DNA from: Litsea cubeba
Taxonomy: Eukaryota; Streptophyta; Magnoliopsida; Laurales; Lauraceae
Length of the DNA: 64,000 nucleotides
Direction of reading: 5' to 3'
Assembly: GCA_012931725.1 (NCBI GenBank)
Contig: CM022948.1
Location: 77,076,276-77,140,275 of the forward strand
In this document: one piece after another, positions 34,001 to 47,217 of the stretch
Layout of the letters: each line of letters opens with the position of its first letter
How positions within the stretch are numbered: the stretch's first letter is position 1
Position numbers and translations under genes: made by a program
The notes under the pieces: model-generated
What the model was told of the DNA's origin: nothing
Database searches by the model: none
The model's input: only the letters and a program-made list of their open reading frames with translations

Positions 34001-36398
34001 TCCTTTCATATCCCCAAAATTCGACAGTTTTAAAGTCGTTACTTTTATGTGATTTCAATCATATGATGAGTAAAAACTAGACTGAGTGTCAAATTTGGAT
34101 TTTGTACCAACTCAGGATAGCAGTAAGTGTGAAATAATTGGATTGGCTCAAAGTGGGCCCTAAAAACAAACATTGGAGAGCTAAAAAGAGTTTTTAAAAT
34201 GGGGAGTTTTCTTGAATTCCCCGTCTAGCTAATAGCTAATGATGGTTCCAACTTTTATTCAACTGAAATTTGAATTCACACAAGAAAGGGATATTAGGAA
34301 AAGCTCCATGTGCGAATGCCTTGCTATGTGCAAGACAAGCTGTAGCGGTGGTGCCTACCTGAGACCCCACATGATTGATCCGACACTACTACACGGACGG
34401 AGCCCCTCAATGCCATGGAACCCTTGGGGGTGTTTTTTTTTTTTTTTTGTTTTTTCAATCCCATGGGTGTGTAGTGTTAGACCAATCCAAATTGACCGGG
34501 CCATTGAATTGAAACAAAATAAAACCATAGCATTTTAACACCGTTATAAAGGTTGGAACCATTTGAATTTTTGGATCGCCACAACTCAACCATGATTGGT
34601 GGGTCCCATGTGGGCTCCACAGGTTGTCTCCTCCACGGGAGCACGCTCCTCCATTTTTCTTGTTCAAACTGTTTTTCACAAGTACCATCGAGGAGCGTCA
34701 CAAATTTGAGTTCCAGCCTCAATTTCCCAAGTTAGAACATCAAGTCAATGACTCACTGCTGTTTTCATGCAAGAGGAGCTCCAATCAGACCATACTATCA
34801 CAAGGATCAAGCATCGTTCTGCAATAGTGTCAAAATGTAATACCAAAATGGTAACGACTCTCTTGGAGTTGGGGTATTAGTAATACTAATTTAGTATTAC
34901 ACCAGAAACTCCACAAGACGTCTGAGTCATAGGCAATGGTAATTTGAGTGGAATTTTGTTCATATTTTCATGGTCCGCAAAATCCAGCAGCCCACCCAAG
35001 GTCACAAATTAGATGATGCAAGACCTGTGCAATTTGGAAACTTGTTGGGTCCAATAATTGAAGGTACTGACACCTACAAGTTCAGTTCCCATAAACAGCT
35101 TTCACTGTCCTCAAAGAGCATCAGAATGGGTAATAGTGTTGTGGTTTGTTTAGCAGCTGAAAGAAATAGATAGCAACAAAAGGGCATACGTGGTAATGAA
35201 ATAGAAAGGTAGGAAAATCCAAGAACAGGTATCTTGGCCAATAAACAAACCACCTGTCAGCCATTTTATAATGGCATGTGAAATGCTGGGAAAAGAAAAG
35301 GGTAGAAGATTGAAGCCAATCATGTAACAACTATGAAGGATACAAGGAAAGCCCAAATGTACCTGCAGAGTTTTTGCTGTCACCATCAATAGCTGGAAAC
35401 AACTACTTTGGGGAGAAAGATCAAAGAAAAAGTTTCAAAAGATCACATAACAATTCCAGGCTTCCAGCTCTCTCAAGCTATTAATTGGGGGACAAATGCA
35501 AAGCTCAACTTAAACAAATAACAAATCATGAAAAGAATAAATAAAGAAGAAGAAGAAAAGTAAACAACGGAAGCACAAGAAAACAAATAGCTAACAACAG
35601 ACAATACACCATATGGCAAAACAATGTGCTGATAGGATAAGAATTATTGGAAGGTGACGAGAGCCTGCAGCACTGTTCGTTAGAAAGGGCTCGATGTTGT
35701 GAGTTCAAATCATGTTATTACCATTCAAAGGGGAAAAAAAACAAATGGTGAACCTAAAATTTGTAACAGTCAAAACCTTTGCCTTGTGTCTCAAACTCTC
35801 AAGGAGTTGGCTAAAAACATAATATTCAATCCCTAGAACAACAAAATCGACAACTATGAATGGAAGAAGAGCAAAGGAATGCTAAGCATTGAAGAATGCA
35901 TAGTAATCATCTACTATATAAATCAAAGAGAATAGTGAAGTATGACAAGGAGATAATAATACCCACATCAACAACATTCGGTTCGCTTATCATCAATCCT
36001 TCATGAATCTCATGCTCTATACATTACAATTTTCCTGATCCTAAATTCTCTCTCATTTTATTCACAACGCAAATATTGATAATTCAAATAATTATGGAGA
36101 GACTTTCACCTCTCTACTCTTGCAGCTTCGCCTCTAATCTCCATACTCTTCATCAGCATGAATGAAAGTTGTTTGATACAGAGCCCAAAACACCATTACT
36201 CAAACACCATTACTCAGTTTTCTTTCTTCTACGGGCAGATCAATTGCCAAGGACCAACAATCAAATCACCAGTGGAGAGAGTGAGAGAGAAACAATGAAA
36301 CCGAAGTAAGTGGTGAAGAATAAGATGTAATCGTGGCCAAACAAATGAACCATATCCATTTCCTCTATGGTATTAGAGGAGGGAAATCCTTGAAAGAA
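34001..36398. other. Intergenic, including 3' flank of the LRX gene
   Basis: No second gene recognised. The last few hundred bases before 36399 are expected to contain the 3' UTR of the minus-strand LRX gene; I could not single out a polyadenylation site. Confidence 0.45.
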
Positions 36399-38718
36399 TC
36401 AATAGAAGGGAGGTGGTGGAGGAGATGCGTATGAAACCCCAACAACAGGCGGTAGTGGCCCATCATACACAGGTGAAGGAGGTGGCGGGCTCTTATAAAT
36501 GGGAGGCATAGGAGAATGCGGAGGCGGTGAATGGTGAACCGGGGGTGACGGTGGTGGTGGAGAAAGCAGTGGGGGAGATTCACAAGGCAATGGAGGTGAG
36601 GGTGGGGGTGGGGGTGGTGGTTCATGATGAATTGGGGGTGATGGAGGGGGTGGAGATTCATAATGAATTTGGGGAGGCGGCGGAGGAGATGAGTAGTAGT
36701 AGACCGGTGGAGGTGGAGAGCTATAGACAACTGGGGGAGGAGGCGGCGAAGGTGAAGGTGGTGGCAAGTAGTGAACTGGTGGTGGTGGGGGAGGTTCTTC
36801 ACATGGCGGAGGCGGAGGCGGTGGAGGTGGCTCAATACACGGTGGAGGTGGAGGTGGTTCGATACATGGAGGTGGCGGGGGTGGTGAATTTGGTGGAGGA
36901 GGTGGAGAATAAATAGGCGGGGGTGGCGGTGAATGGTAGTAATGGCTGGGAGGTGGAGGCGAATGTGGTGGTGGGGGCGGTGAATGTGGTGGTGGAGGAG
37001 GCGAATGTGGGGGTGGAGGCGGCGAATGCCGCGGTGGGGGCGGAGGTGAATGCGGGGGCGGTGGTGAATTATAATAATAAGGACTAGGAGGAGGTGGTGG
37101 TGGAGAATACACCGGGGGTGGAGGTGAATTCGGTGGTGGTGGTGGTGGCGATCGAATGCAGTAAACTGGTGGTGGTGGGGATGGGGGTGGTGGAGATGGT
37201 GGAGGTGGGGGCAAATAAACAGGTTGGGGGAGGAGACGGTGGTGGCGGAAATGGTGGAGGTGGAGACGGGGGTGGAGGAGAAGGTGATGGTGGAGGCGGA
37301 GACGGAGGTGGTGGAGAAGGTGGGGGTGGGGATGGTGGCGGAGGAGACGGTGACGGCGGTGGTGGTGATGGTGGGGGTGGAGATGGCGTTGGGGGAGGTA
37401 AATAAACCGGTGGTGGAGGTGAATAAACCGGCGGAGGAGGTGGTGGAGGCGAGAAAACCGGCGGAGGTGGCGAAGGTGGAGGAGGTGGTGGTAGAGCCGG
37501 AATAAAAGGAGAGCATCTAAACGAATTACAATCCACAGGTCTAGCCAAGAACGCCTTACATTGCCTCTTTGACCTCTGAACCGGCCGACCCGCCAGACAA
37601 TTCCTCCGGTCATCAAAATCCTTAACCCGGAGGCAGACCGGCGGCTCACCAGTAAAGTAATTATAAGAGAAAGTAAAATTCTGCAGACTAGGCAGCTTAC
37701 ACACACTCTCCGGAATCGACCCAGACAACTTGTTGTGGGCCACATTCAGCTGCTCCAACTTCTCCATCCCTCCAATCGCATCAGGAATGGGCCCCATCAG
37801 CCCATTGAAGCTCAAATCCAGCACCGTCAGCTTCCTCAACAGCCCGATCTCGCTCGGAATACAAGATCTGAACCCGTTATTCATGAGAATGATCTCGTTG
37901 AGCGTTTCGGACATGTTACCGAGCCCAGCCGGCACGCAGCCACCGAACCGGTTGTTCGCGAGCACAATCACCGAAACCGGAGAATTTCCGATATTATCGG
38001 GCAGATCCGACGCGAACCGGTTGTGATTGATGAAAATCGCGTCCAGATCCTTGTCGAAGAGCGATTTAGGAATCTTCCCTTCGAACTCGTTGAATCGGAG
38101 ATCTAGGAACTTAAGAGACGGCAGATCGAGAACGACATACGGAAACTTACCAGCAAATCGGTTGTTGCTGAGATCGAGCTCGAACAGGAGCTTCAGATTC
38201 TTGAACTTGTGAGGCACGATTCCGCAGAATCTGTTGGAGTTGATGTGGAACAATGCGAGATCCGTCAGAAGACCTAGCTCCTCCGGCAGGTACCCGGCGA
38301 TGTCTCCGTGGTTGAGATCGATGCCGGAGACGACGCGGAGGTGGGGATCTTTGAGCGAAGCGGAGCAGTAGACGCCAGTGTAGTCGCAGACGTTGGACCC
38401 GGACCAGTTTCCGGTCAGATTGAGAGGATCCGAGAAGATGGCCTTCTTCCAAGCTTGGAGAGCAATGTAGGCGGACCGGATTCTAGGGTTTTCGAAGGAG
38501 AGAGAGGGATCGACGGAGACGTTCTCGCCTCTGTCGCCGTACTCGTCTCGGTAGTAGAGAAGCTGGCGGCGGGAGATGAAGCTGGCCTCGGCGTCGGTGA
38601 GGCCGACGCCATAGTTGGAGAAGTCCGGAGTAGCAGAGAAGGAGGAGAGAATGCAAGGGAGAGTTGCAGAGATGCAGAGGAGGAAGAAGGAGGAGGAAAT
38701 GGAGGTTTTCTTCCTCAT
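36399..38718 (-). CDS. LRX: Leucine-rich repeat extensin (LRX) with a 1-base frameshift
   Basis: Single-exon gene for a cell-wall chimeric protein: signal peptide (residues 1 to about 29, MRKKTSISSSFFLLCISATL), an LRX-type N-terminal domain with NVCDYTGVYC, about ten LRRs (roughly 120-370) such as LFELDLSNNRFAGKFP and LTVLDLSFNGLMGPIP, a Cys-rich hinge (CLAGRP...QCKAFLARPVDC) and, from about residue 405, an extensin domain of SPPPP repeats with Tyr. LRX proteins bind RALF peptides and connect cell wall and plasma membrane; the extensin part is hydroxylated, glycosylated and cross-linked in the wall. One extra base near 37224 shifts the frame inside the extensin domain. On either side the two frames are perfectly extensin-like, and the second ends in the typical SYASPPPPPFY. 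Without the extra base the length would be 772 residues. As written, the product would lose its Tyr-rich tail. Confidence 0.93.
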
Positions 38719-38886
38719 CTCATCCTCCTGTTTGAAGAAGAAGAAGAAGAAGTAGAGAGAGAGGTGTTAGGTTTTTTTTTCTTTTCTAGGGTTAGTGGAG
38801 AGAAGAAGATAACATCAGAGACAGCTAAAGCACAGCTCAAAGCAGGACCTTTCTTTCTCTCTTCTCTCTCTACTATACTCTCCTCT

Positions 38887-38893
38887 CTTTATA
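38887..38893 (-). promoter_or_regulatory. TATA box of the LRX gene
   Basis: TATAAAG on the minus strand, about 170 bp before the start codon at 38718. A start of transcription about 30 bp downstream would give a CT-rich 5' UTR of roughly 140 bases, which is what 38719-38855 looks like. Inference from position and motif. Confidence 0.5.
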
Positions 38894-39148
38894 AGCTGTT
38901 TTTTTTTTCTAGCTGTTTTTCTATTACTGTGTGAGTAATGGAGTGACTCATGACAACACAAGGTAATGGATGGATAGATGTTTTCTCTCTCTTACTTTAC
39001 TCTTTGGTGGACCCGCGTTTTCCACTTGATCAAACCCTATTACCTGAGAAGTTTAGAAATGGGAGTAATGGGAAAACCGTAGCAGTTTGAGGAATTTGAA
39101 TTTTCCATGGGAGAAGTGGATGGGTGGAATGGTGCAAATTCCCGGCGC
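38894..39148. other. Upstream region of the LRX gene
   Basis: Non-coding, likely promoter; I see no further motif I can support. Confidence 0.35.
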
Positions 39149-39431
39149 TTGTTCGGGCGTTTTACTTGTAGAGTTTATTTAAGGAAGGTTATTTTGAAAA
39201 AAATAATAAAATATAAGTAAATTATGATAGTATTTTATTTTTAGTTGTTTATGATTAAATCTTTTTTATTTTTTATTGAAAAGTGGAGTTTTTTTTTTTT
39301 TTAGTGATTACTTTTTGATTTTTTTTTTAAATATGGTGAGAACTTTGAAATAAAGTGATTTTGGCGGGATTTTTTTTTTAAATGGGGCTTTACCTTACTT
39401 TAACTCTACAAGTGGAATTGCCAAACAAGGG
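39149..39431 (-). mobile_element. MITE, copy 1 of a two-copy family
   Basis: The left end CTTGTTCGGGCGTTTTACTT and the right end, inverted, CTTGTTTGGCAATTCCACTT both continue TGTAGAGTT. The A/T-rich interior (CTCACCATATTT, AAAAAGTAAT, AAAACTCCAC on the minus strand) matches 44947-45228. No coding capacity. Confidence 0.7.
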
Positions 39432-42400
39432 TGGTCCACGCTCTATTATTGTTAGATGCTTAGATTCAGTGGAATGGTAAGATGTAAGACCTGTGGGGCT
39501 AGCTAACAAGGACTTTTTATGGTCACCATCTTGAGCTTGGGTTTGAAATGGACCTTAATGTTTTGAGTTCGGATTCTCTATCGCAGCGTTTACATGGGAA
39601 ACTTGTAAAATATGTTTGGAAGTCCTTCCTTAGGCTCCAAGATGATTTTGAACACTCAAATGCATGCCGTCCCCTCTAATAATGTATTTATCTTTAAGTT
39701 TCATTGAAAATGGGTAAATCTCACCTAATGATTGGGTTTTAGTCAAACTTGCTGCTTAATGAGAATAATTGTAATTGTAGAGGTCCAACTTTTTTTAACA
39801 ATTGGGTCAAGTTTCTTTGCTCTCAACACATAAGAACTTATGGTCAAATAAACTACATCTAAGAATTACTGAAGAGGTGCAAGAGTGAAATAGCAGATAG
39901 CGATATATGTGAAACTAAGACTTTTTAAATTTTGAATAATTAGAGTGATGGTTGTGTATTCATTTTTTACTTTTTTTTTTCATTTAATTCTCTTTAAAAG
40001 GGAGGCTATTTGATTGTCAGATATCAACCTTTCATTCCTCATTTTCATCCACTAATAAAAAAAAATGCAAAGTCGTAGAAGACCTAAAAATTTAATTAGA
40101 TGAAACGACGGGCCTTAGAGTCAAATAATGGATTAAGTCCCATAAAGCATCAATCGAGAGTTCGATTTAGTGTAAATGATCGATTATAATGTGGGATGTG
40201 TAAAAGTCCTGCATGCTTGTTGTGCAGGTCGCGCATCTCAAATTCCCATCATTGGATTTATGTGATAAGGGTGGACCCAATTGTAGATAGCATAATTTTT
40301 GTCTATAAAGGCAGGTCCATATGTAATGCAAAGAAGCTCATATATTACTCACTTACTTAAGGCTTAATAACTAAGTAAATTAGACATGAACAAGCTTTAA
40401 CCATAATCATTTATGCACCCTAATTGGGATAACAAGCTAGAAAGATGAGGAGGAAAAAACAAAATGCAATGTAAAAAAAAAATATTACAAATATGTACTT
40501 TCAAAAGAATTGAGGGCCTATCTAAAAATATACATATATCAAATATGTACTTCCAAACTTGGTCCAAGCTTGAGCTTTGCAGGACCATGATTTGTTTAAG
40601 AAAGAATGAGAATTTCACGCGTTTGTGTTGTGTGTACACTGTGGAAACCGTGGGCAGAATTCTCTATACTGCTCTTAGAAAAAATTGGAGTGATGCAATG
40701 AATTGATAAGGCACAAAAATCTAGGAGATTTGTCTTATTCCTCTTTTTTTGTTTTTTTTTTTTTTTTTTTGGACTTCAGTGAGTTTTTATTTTCAAAGGG
40801 AGAATTGGGGAAAATAAACTCCACCCCTGGTAGGAAAAAAAAAATCCTATTTTGATACATCCATCCAGAATCCCTGACTTATAAAAAGGCCAAATAAACC
40901 ATAGAGTTGTCAAGGGACCATAATCATTTGCACTTTCTAAAATAAGTTATACAACATGAGAAATAAGAAAAAAAACCATTGGACCTATTATGTTACAAGG
41001 CTGGAGTACTAGATGGGTTGAAATTGAGACTTTTTCACAAATCACAACACCTACTGGCATTCATAAAGTCCTATTCCATTCAGCCTGTATGCCACACCCA
41101 CCTTGGCGAGTTGGCCATTTAGTCCAAAATAAAAATGTATGGTGTCCTTCCATACCACAGTTGTCCAGTGAAAATAGTTATTGAAGACTTACTTTTTCCA
41201 TGGTCTTTTCTTTTTCCCATGCCACATCCTCATGCGGACGCCCAGATCTGAAAATTAAAAAGGTTGGCCCCATCAAACAATTCAAAGAGTTCAGGATCCG
41301 ACCTATCTACAATGCATGGATACTTCAAAATGAATAAAACATAATGTTTATCATGTTTTAATCTTTGATACTTTACTTTTATGTATAAAACTCATGTTCC
41401 TCATTGTCCATAGAGTAACCCTGCCCAATGTAGTTGGTGCATATCTTGTTATACAAAATTTATAATATAAACTGAAAGAAAACAAGTAGATAAACAACAA
41501 CATAGTGCATACAAATTAGTTGAAGGTGCTAGACAGTAGAGAGCCACCGCAGATAACCTCACAGATGGGTATGAATCTCACATGTTAGCTTTCCACAGGT
41601 CCTTGTCATGAGTAAACAAAACAGACACGATGCCAATTTGGATCCCTGTTTCGTCGAAACAGGGGATCCTATTTGGATGAATCAGGAGACGACACGCACG
41701 GAGGCGGACGGGATGGAGTAAAGAGAACCTGCTTTTCTCTTTCCTTTGTTCCCGCACGTGGCGACCCCTGATTCGTCCAAACAAAACTTTCCTGTTTGAG
41801 CGAAATAGGAGATCCGTTTCTAACCTTCCCTGTTTTGCCAGATTTATGTCACTGTAGCCTGTAGGTGTGATTTTTCATTGCATTTTATGTTATTTCCTTT
41901 CATTAGGAGACTCTTTTGTTTCTGATAGGCAACCTCTGTCATGACATTGCCTTTAGTCTTTTTTAAGGTCAAGGTTTTTAAAATTATCATAAAGTTTTTT
42001 TTTCCTTTAAAAAAAAGGTCTCGTATTTAGTTAATTATTTCAAGAAAGCTTAAAGACTTGTTAGTGCAAAAGCGGATTTTGCTCTACATAGATTTCTATT
42101 TCTGTAAGAAAAATAAATGTTACATTTCTACCTCTATCATAAGAAACTAGAATTTTTTGTATTGAGTAAATTCAACTCAACCTTTTTTTATTTCAAGAAA
42201 AATGTGACACCACCAAACGGGTGAGTAGTGTGCTGCACAAAAAACATAAGAATAACTTTCCTAGCTATCAAGAAATCATTTGTTGGCACAAGCACACGTT
42301 AAAACATTTATTAAAGACTTTCTTTCAAACAAGTCCCCACTGTCGGCATCTTTTTCCATTACATATTTGCCATACAATTGGAATGATATTATTTTAGGCA

Positions 42401-43823
42401 TTGATTCAATTTAGCCATACCAATATTGATGCTAATACCATTTGTTTAAATTTGGCTGAAACCAAGTCACGTCACCCTATATTTAAACGTTTCAGCTATG
42501 ACTAATGACAGTTTTTTTATATATAAATTTAGTGAGAAATAAAATTTATTAAAATGTTCTCAGCACATTTTTATTATATTATGATATTTTTTTTTACATC
42601 AGAAATACTCGAAAAGTAAATAAAACTAATATTCATGGAACAAATCATAATATTAGTTAAGAACGAATATATTAGCAAGTATATCATATCACTCAACTTA
42701 TAAAGGTTTCTACTATAGGTCCCTTAGCTATAGTTCATTTGGTTAGGGACATAAGTTAACACATAAACCAGCAAGAGTTCATCTTATTTAGGCTTACTTC
42801 AAGCTCAACTCGTAAACTAAACATGGCAAGCTTGAGCTAGGGCTTGTTTGGCTCAACTTGAATTTAATTAAAGGCATTGCCGAATTAAGTTAACATATTA
42901 TATGAGCTAATGCCCAACTTCAAACCTAATCTTTGCCGGTAAACATATATGAAAGATACATACATATGAGAAGGACAAGCCCATCTCAAACAAGCTTATT
43001 TGTAATAGAAATGGAGCTCGAGTCCTCAAACTGATCCTAATGTTGTTATATTTTTTTCTATTAAAATTGATATTGGCAAAAAAAGTCTTCGACCCAACAA
43101 AACTAGTAATATCCTTAATAGCGCCCACTAAAATCATACATAGTCACATACCCACAATCGACAAACTTATGACAGTTTGGAACACAAAATGTAGCAAGCA
43201 AACCCATAGGTGGGTAAAGGGTAACTAAATCTAATGTCCAACTTGAGCTAGGCTGATTTTTAAACCACTCAATTATAAAATATTGAATGCCAAATTTAAG
43301 TGCAAATTTAAATATAGGATGAGTTCCATTAACGAGGAGGGAACCTGTGTCTGTGTGTAGATCAATTCAATACGATGGAGCCGTACGTTACCGTGAATGT
43401 GATGCCGATTGTAATCAATGTTGTAGGCAGAATAGTCCGAAATTTAAAAGAAAGGGCAATTTGGGCATTTAATGGACGTCACAACGGCGTTTCCCAACGA
43501 CCCGACTCGATTAATTCCATGCATGGATGATATGGGAGATGATGATGTGATGCGGCGTTACTCTTCCTCTCGTTCTCTTCGAGGAGAAGAAAGCGACGTT
43601 TGGAGATGCATGTGAGTGGGACCCTGGTTTGTTTCCCGTCCTGCACGGCTGGTGGATCCTCCCACCACCGTGAGTGTGACTCCCTCTGCTGCGCCACCAC
43701 CCCATTTTCTGGTCCTCCCCCATTTACCCTTTTCTTCTCCTCTCCTCTCCAACTTGCCTCAGTGTTATTAATTAGGCACTAATACAAGGGTTTTTTATTC
43801 CAAAATCCATTTATCTTACTTTA
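39432..43823. other. Intergenic, no gene seen
   Basis: About 4.4 kb of AT-rich DNA without a convincing gene. It contains a poly-T run (40752-40770) and the foldback element at 41632-41825. Confidence 0.45.
41632..41825. mobile_element. Small foldback/MITE-like element with terminal hairpin
   Basis: The left side contains a near-perfect hairpin GGATCCCTGTTTCG/CGAAACAGGGGATCC (41640-41669) followed by TATTTGGATGAATCAGG. The right side, inverted, has GGATCTCCTATTTCGCTC and TGTTTGGACGAATCAGG. Superfamily unknown. Confidence 0.5.
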
Positions 43824-44730
43824 GGGCCTGTTTCTTTCCAAGCATTTCTGACAGAAATTCAGGCTGTTTGTGAATTCCTGAATTCCAGTCAGAAATTCTA
43901 TGTTCATTTACTAGAATTCGCAGCATTTGAGGCAAGCAGTATTTTGGAATTCCAAAAAAGTGGAATTCCCAAATGCTAGCCCCTCCTCCAGCATTTACAA
44001 ATTCTAGCATTCCGGGAGGCTTCCTTAGAACACCGGCTCTTCCTTACCGTCAAAGAAGAAAGATTAATCAATATGAGTTTGGTGGAGATTGAGAACATCT
44101 GGCGGGGCCCACTGAGTGATTGATCACAATCTCGTCCGTTACAATGGCCGTACAGGGTTGGGCGATTTTGATGGAGGAGCCTGATCTAAATTTGATCAGT
44201 GGGGCCCATATTTTGTAGCAAATCAAAATCCCAGGCGAGAACGTGTTCTCTGTTTGGGAGAAGTTCTGTTGCAGAACGTGTAAGGATAAAGAAGAGATGG
44301 AGGGGTTCCAGCGGTCTGTGAGTGTATGAGAAATAGTGTGGCCACCACCCTCCTTTTTAGTTTCTAGAAAAGTGGAAGTCCTACCGTTGTTGGCAATTTC
44401 TGATGAGACCCACTCTTTGGCTCATGGACATGTGATTAATTTTTGTATGAATGTTGTTTTTTATTTTTTTATTTTTGCTACTTGAATTGTGAAATTGGTA
44501 TGTAAATAATGCATACATGAGTAAAATTCCAGTAAAAAATCCTTATAGTTATGAAACAGAGAATTCAGAAAATCCAGGAATTCATGAATTCTCCGGCATA
44601 AATTCAGACATAAAAGAAACAGGGAATTCAGAAATGACAGAATTCAATAGCATTTCAGAATTCCAGCATTTAAAAATTCCAGACAGCCACCAGACATGAA
44701 TTCCAGGAATTCTAGGAAAGAAACGGGCCC
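43824..44730. mobile_element. MITE with GGGCCTGTTTCTTTCC ends
   Basis: The left end GGGCCTGTTTCTTTCCAAG and the right end, inverted, GGGCCCGTTTCTTTCCTAG form terminal inverted repeats, flanked by TTA and TAA. Both arms are rich in GAATTCC/AATTC words. Two readings are possible: a PIF/Harbinger element with a TTA target, or a hAT element beginning TTAGGGCC with the flanks ATCTTACT and ATCTTAAT. The interior has no transposase; the middle (44030-44520) is unrelated-looking single-copy-like sequence. Confidence 0.7.
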
Positions 44731-44895
44731 TAAATCTTAATCCTATGGTAAAGACTCGGTAGTTCTCGCCGTCGCCGTGAATGGCATCTTATACAAGGGT
44801 TTTTTTATTCCAAAATCTATTTATCTTACTTTAGAGAATGGCATCTTAATCCAGTGGTAAAGACTCGGTAGTTCTCGCCGTGAACCTAGCCACCC
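44731..44895 (+). repeat. Local duplication flanking the MITE
   Basis: GGTAAAGACTCGGTAGTTCT occurs at about 44748 and 44860, and ATACAAGGGTTTTTTTATTC plus the following TTATCTTACTTTA occurs at about 43783 and 44791. Together they show a tandem duplication whose first unit received the MITE at 43824. Confidence 0.8.
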
Positions 44896-44946
44896 CACTC
44901 CCTTACATTATGTGCAAGTCCTGCCACGCATGTGCAAGTTTTTCGG

Positions 44947-45228
44947 GCTTGTTTAGCGACTCTAATAATAGAGCCAAGTAAAGTAAAGCACCTATTTCTC
45001 AAAAAAACAAAAAAAAAAAAAAAACTCATAAAAAATACTTTAATTCTTATTTCTCACCATATTTTTTTAAAATAAAAAAGTAACATCATTTTTCTATTAA
45101 AAGGCAAAAAAACTCCACAATCAATGCAAAAGTCAAAAAGATTTAATATCATAACTCACTTCTATTTTATTCTTTCTTCAAAATAATCTTGATTCCACTC
45201 AACTCCATTAATAAAGCCCCTAAACAAG
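44947..45228 (+). mobile_element. MITE, copy 2 of a two-copy family
   Basis: The left end GGGCTTGTTTAGCGACTCTA and the right end, inverted, GGCTTGTTTAGGGGCTTTAT are followed by TAATAGAG/TTAATGGAG. The interior shares CTCACCATATTT, AAAAAGTAAC and AAAAACTCCAC with the copy at 39149-39431, in opposite orientation. Confidence 0.72.
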
Positions 45229-47217
45229 CCAGGGACAGAACCTAACTCCTTAGTTGTAGTATAGAAAAGTAATATATATGTATATATATCTATTTTACTG
45301 TAGTCCAATCATTGACGGTTTTCTCTTGGTCTTTGCGGTCCATTTGCATTGGTGCCATTGTCTTGGTAGGACTGAATGAGATTTAAGATGAGGATCCCAC
45401 CTTTGGACATGGTCTAAATGGGTGCTCTTGAGTTTTCATCCGATCTTTTGGTTTTTAATTAATGAAAGCGACTAATGGGCTGGCCGTTATGAACTCATTG
45501 AGGCAGTCGTGCTAAATTCACTAGTGCTGCTCTTTCAAATTCAATTCACATATAACCTATTTGTTTTGGTGATATATAAGAATTGAATTTGAAGAAATTC
45601 ATAGTTAAATGGGCTCCATTTTTAAGGGTGAAAGACCTAAGATAACAATATAGATGATGCCTTGACTTTCCTAGTTATGATCTGAACTACAAGGGTGATG
45701 GGTTGGTATTCATTTTCTATCTTCATTTGACTTAAGATTATTTAATAGAAGCTCATTTTTTTATATTCACCTTTTGATCGTCATTTTTAACCACTTAGAA
45801 TGCGATCTCTCATATTAAATTCCTATGTATTCTATGCAAGTTAAATCACTATCTATCATGTATGAGGTCTGAATTTCAATTCTAATAATATTATGCCACT
45901 ATCGTCAGAGTTTATCAAATGTGAACTACATTATTTGACTTTACACTTGTAGGACAAATTTAATGATAGGATAATCTCCACAATGAGATAGTGATTTTGA
46001 ATTGTTTGGGTTTCAAAAGACAATTTTACAGTGATAGGCTCAAATAACTCTATAGGATTTTCACATGGCTGCCCAGCATTCAAACTCTGGGTACGCCACT
46101 TCTTTCCGCTTGTGCGGGCTTCCTTCCCACTTATGTGAACTTTATTTTTCGCGTGTGGGGGCTCCTTTCTTACTTGAGTGGGCTGTCTTCCTGTATATGT
46201 GCGGGCTTTTAATTGGATCCCAGCCCCTTTGGCTAGGTTAACACTTTCTTTTTTATGAGGCATATGAACCGATTAGATCAATGGTGACCTCTCATCATGT
46301 GTTCCCTTTTCAATGGTCACTTCTTGACGGTCTATTTGATGTTTTTTTTTTTTTATTTCTATCTTTTTCTGAAATAAATATCAAATGAGTATTAAAACAC
46401 AAGAGGAAGCTAGCATTAGACATAGCTTGTCATGCTGAACCATTATAAAGACAACTTGTCATATTCAACCATTCTAAGTTTTCCTATATGTAATTTTTCA
46501 TTCAATATAATGTCAAAATTAGAGCTCTACTTATCTTGGTTATTAGCTTCCTACAAACACAAAAGGAAGTCCAAATTATTTTCAAACTTGTTTGGTAATT
46601 ACTTGAAGGAGACAATGGAATGGATCGATGATCTTGCATAGTAACAATCCATGGGAGTCCCACTACGGCACTACCTATGCATGTCAACAATCAAGATGGT
46701 CCAATCTGCCATGAAGAACCATTAAAACACTGCATGTTCTAACAATTCATCTATCACCATTAGATGGTTTCTTATGGCCCATTGTAATATATCTGTCCAA
46801 ATTATCAATTGAGTAGTTTTCACGTCGTTTGTTTTAAGATAACATAAATTAGAGCTCAAAGAATTTTGGAAAGTTGTTATGATCATGAACTTGGTGACAA
46901 TTTAAGAATGACATGATTAAATCTATTGATTAAACGTAAGTATCAAGAGCAAGCATGTCTCTCTCTACATATCTTGACGACTTGTGTTCCTACTCAATTT
47001 CATGCCCCACATGACTTCAATAGTGGGAAGGATTTGCCTTTTTTTTTTATTGTTTTCTTTCATTTTCCTTTTAGAAGAAAGACTTAGAACTCAGGCATTC
47101 TCGACACCTACAAGTGGGTGGTGGTGTCTCTCGTGAGCTGAGCTACAACTCGAGACTTCTTAGGCTTATTTCTTTTCATATTGGGGATTTTAGATATTAA
47201 TATAATTATTGTTTGAG
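45229..47217. other. Intergenic, no gene seen
   Basis: About 2 kb without credible coding sequence; a (TA)n-like run occurs near 45274-45292. Confidence 0.45.

Noticed and set aside
36365..37516. 383-codon His/Thr-rich minus-strand frame inside the LRX gene
   Set aside because: It is the third frame of the proline-codon repeats (CCA/CCT read as CAC/ACC); no domain, and it overlaps the true extensin frame.
36527..38934. Several Val/Gly/Glu-rich plus-strand frames opposite LRX
   Set aside because: These are complementary-strand readings of CCACC repeats and of the LRR coding region, not genes.
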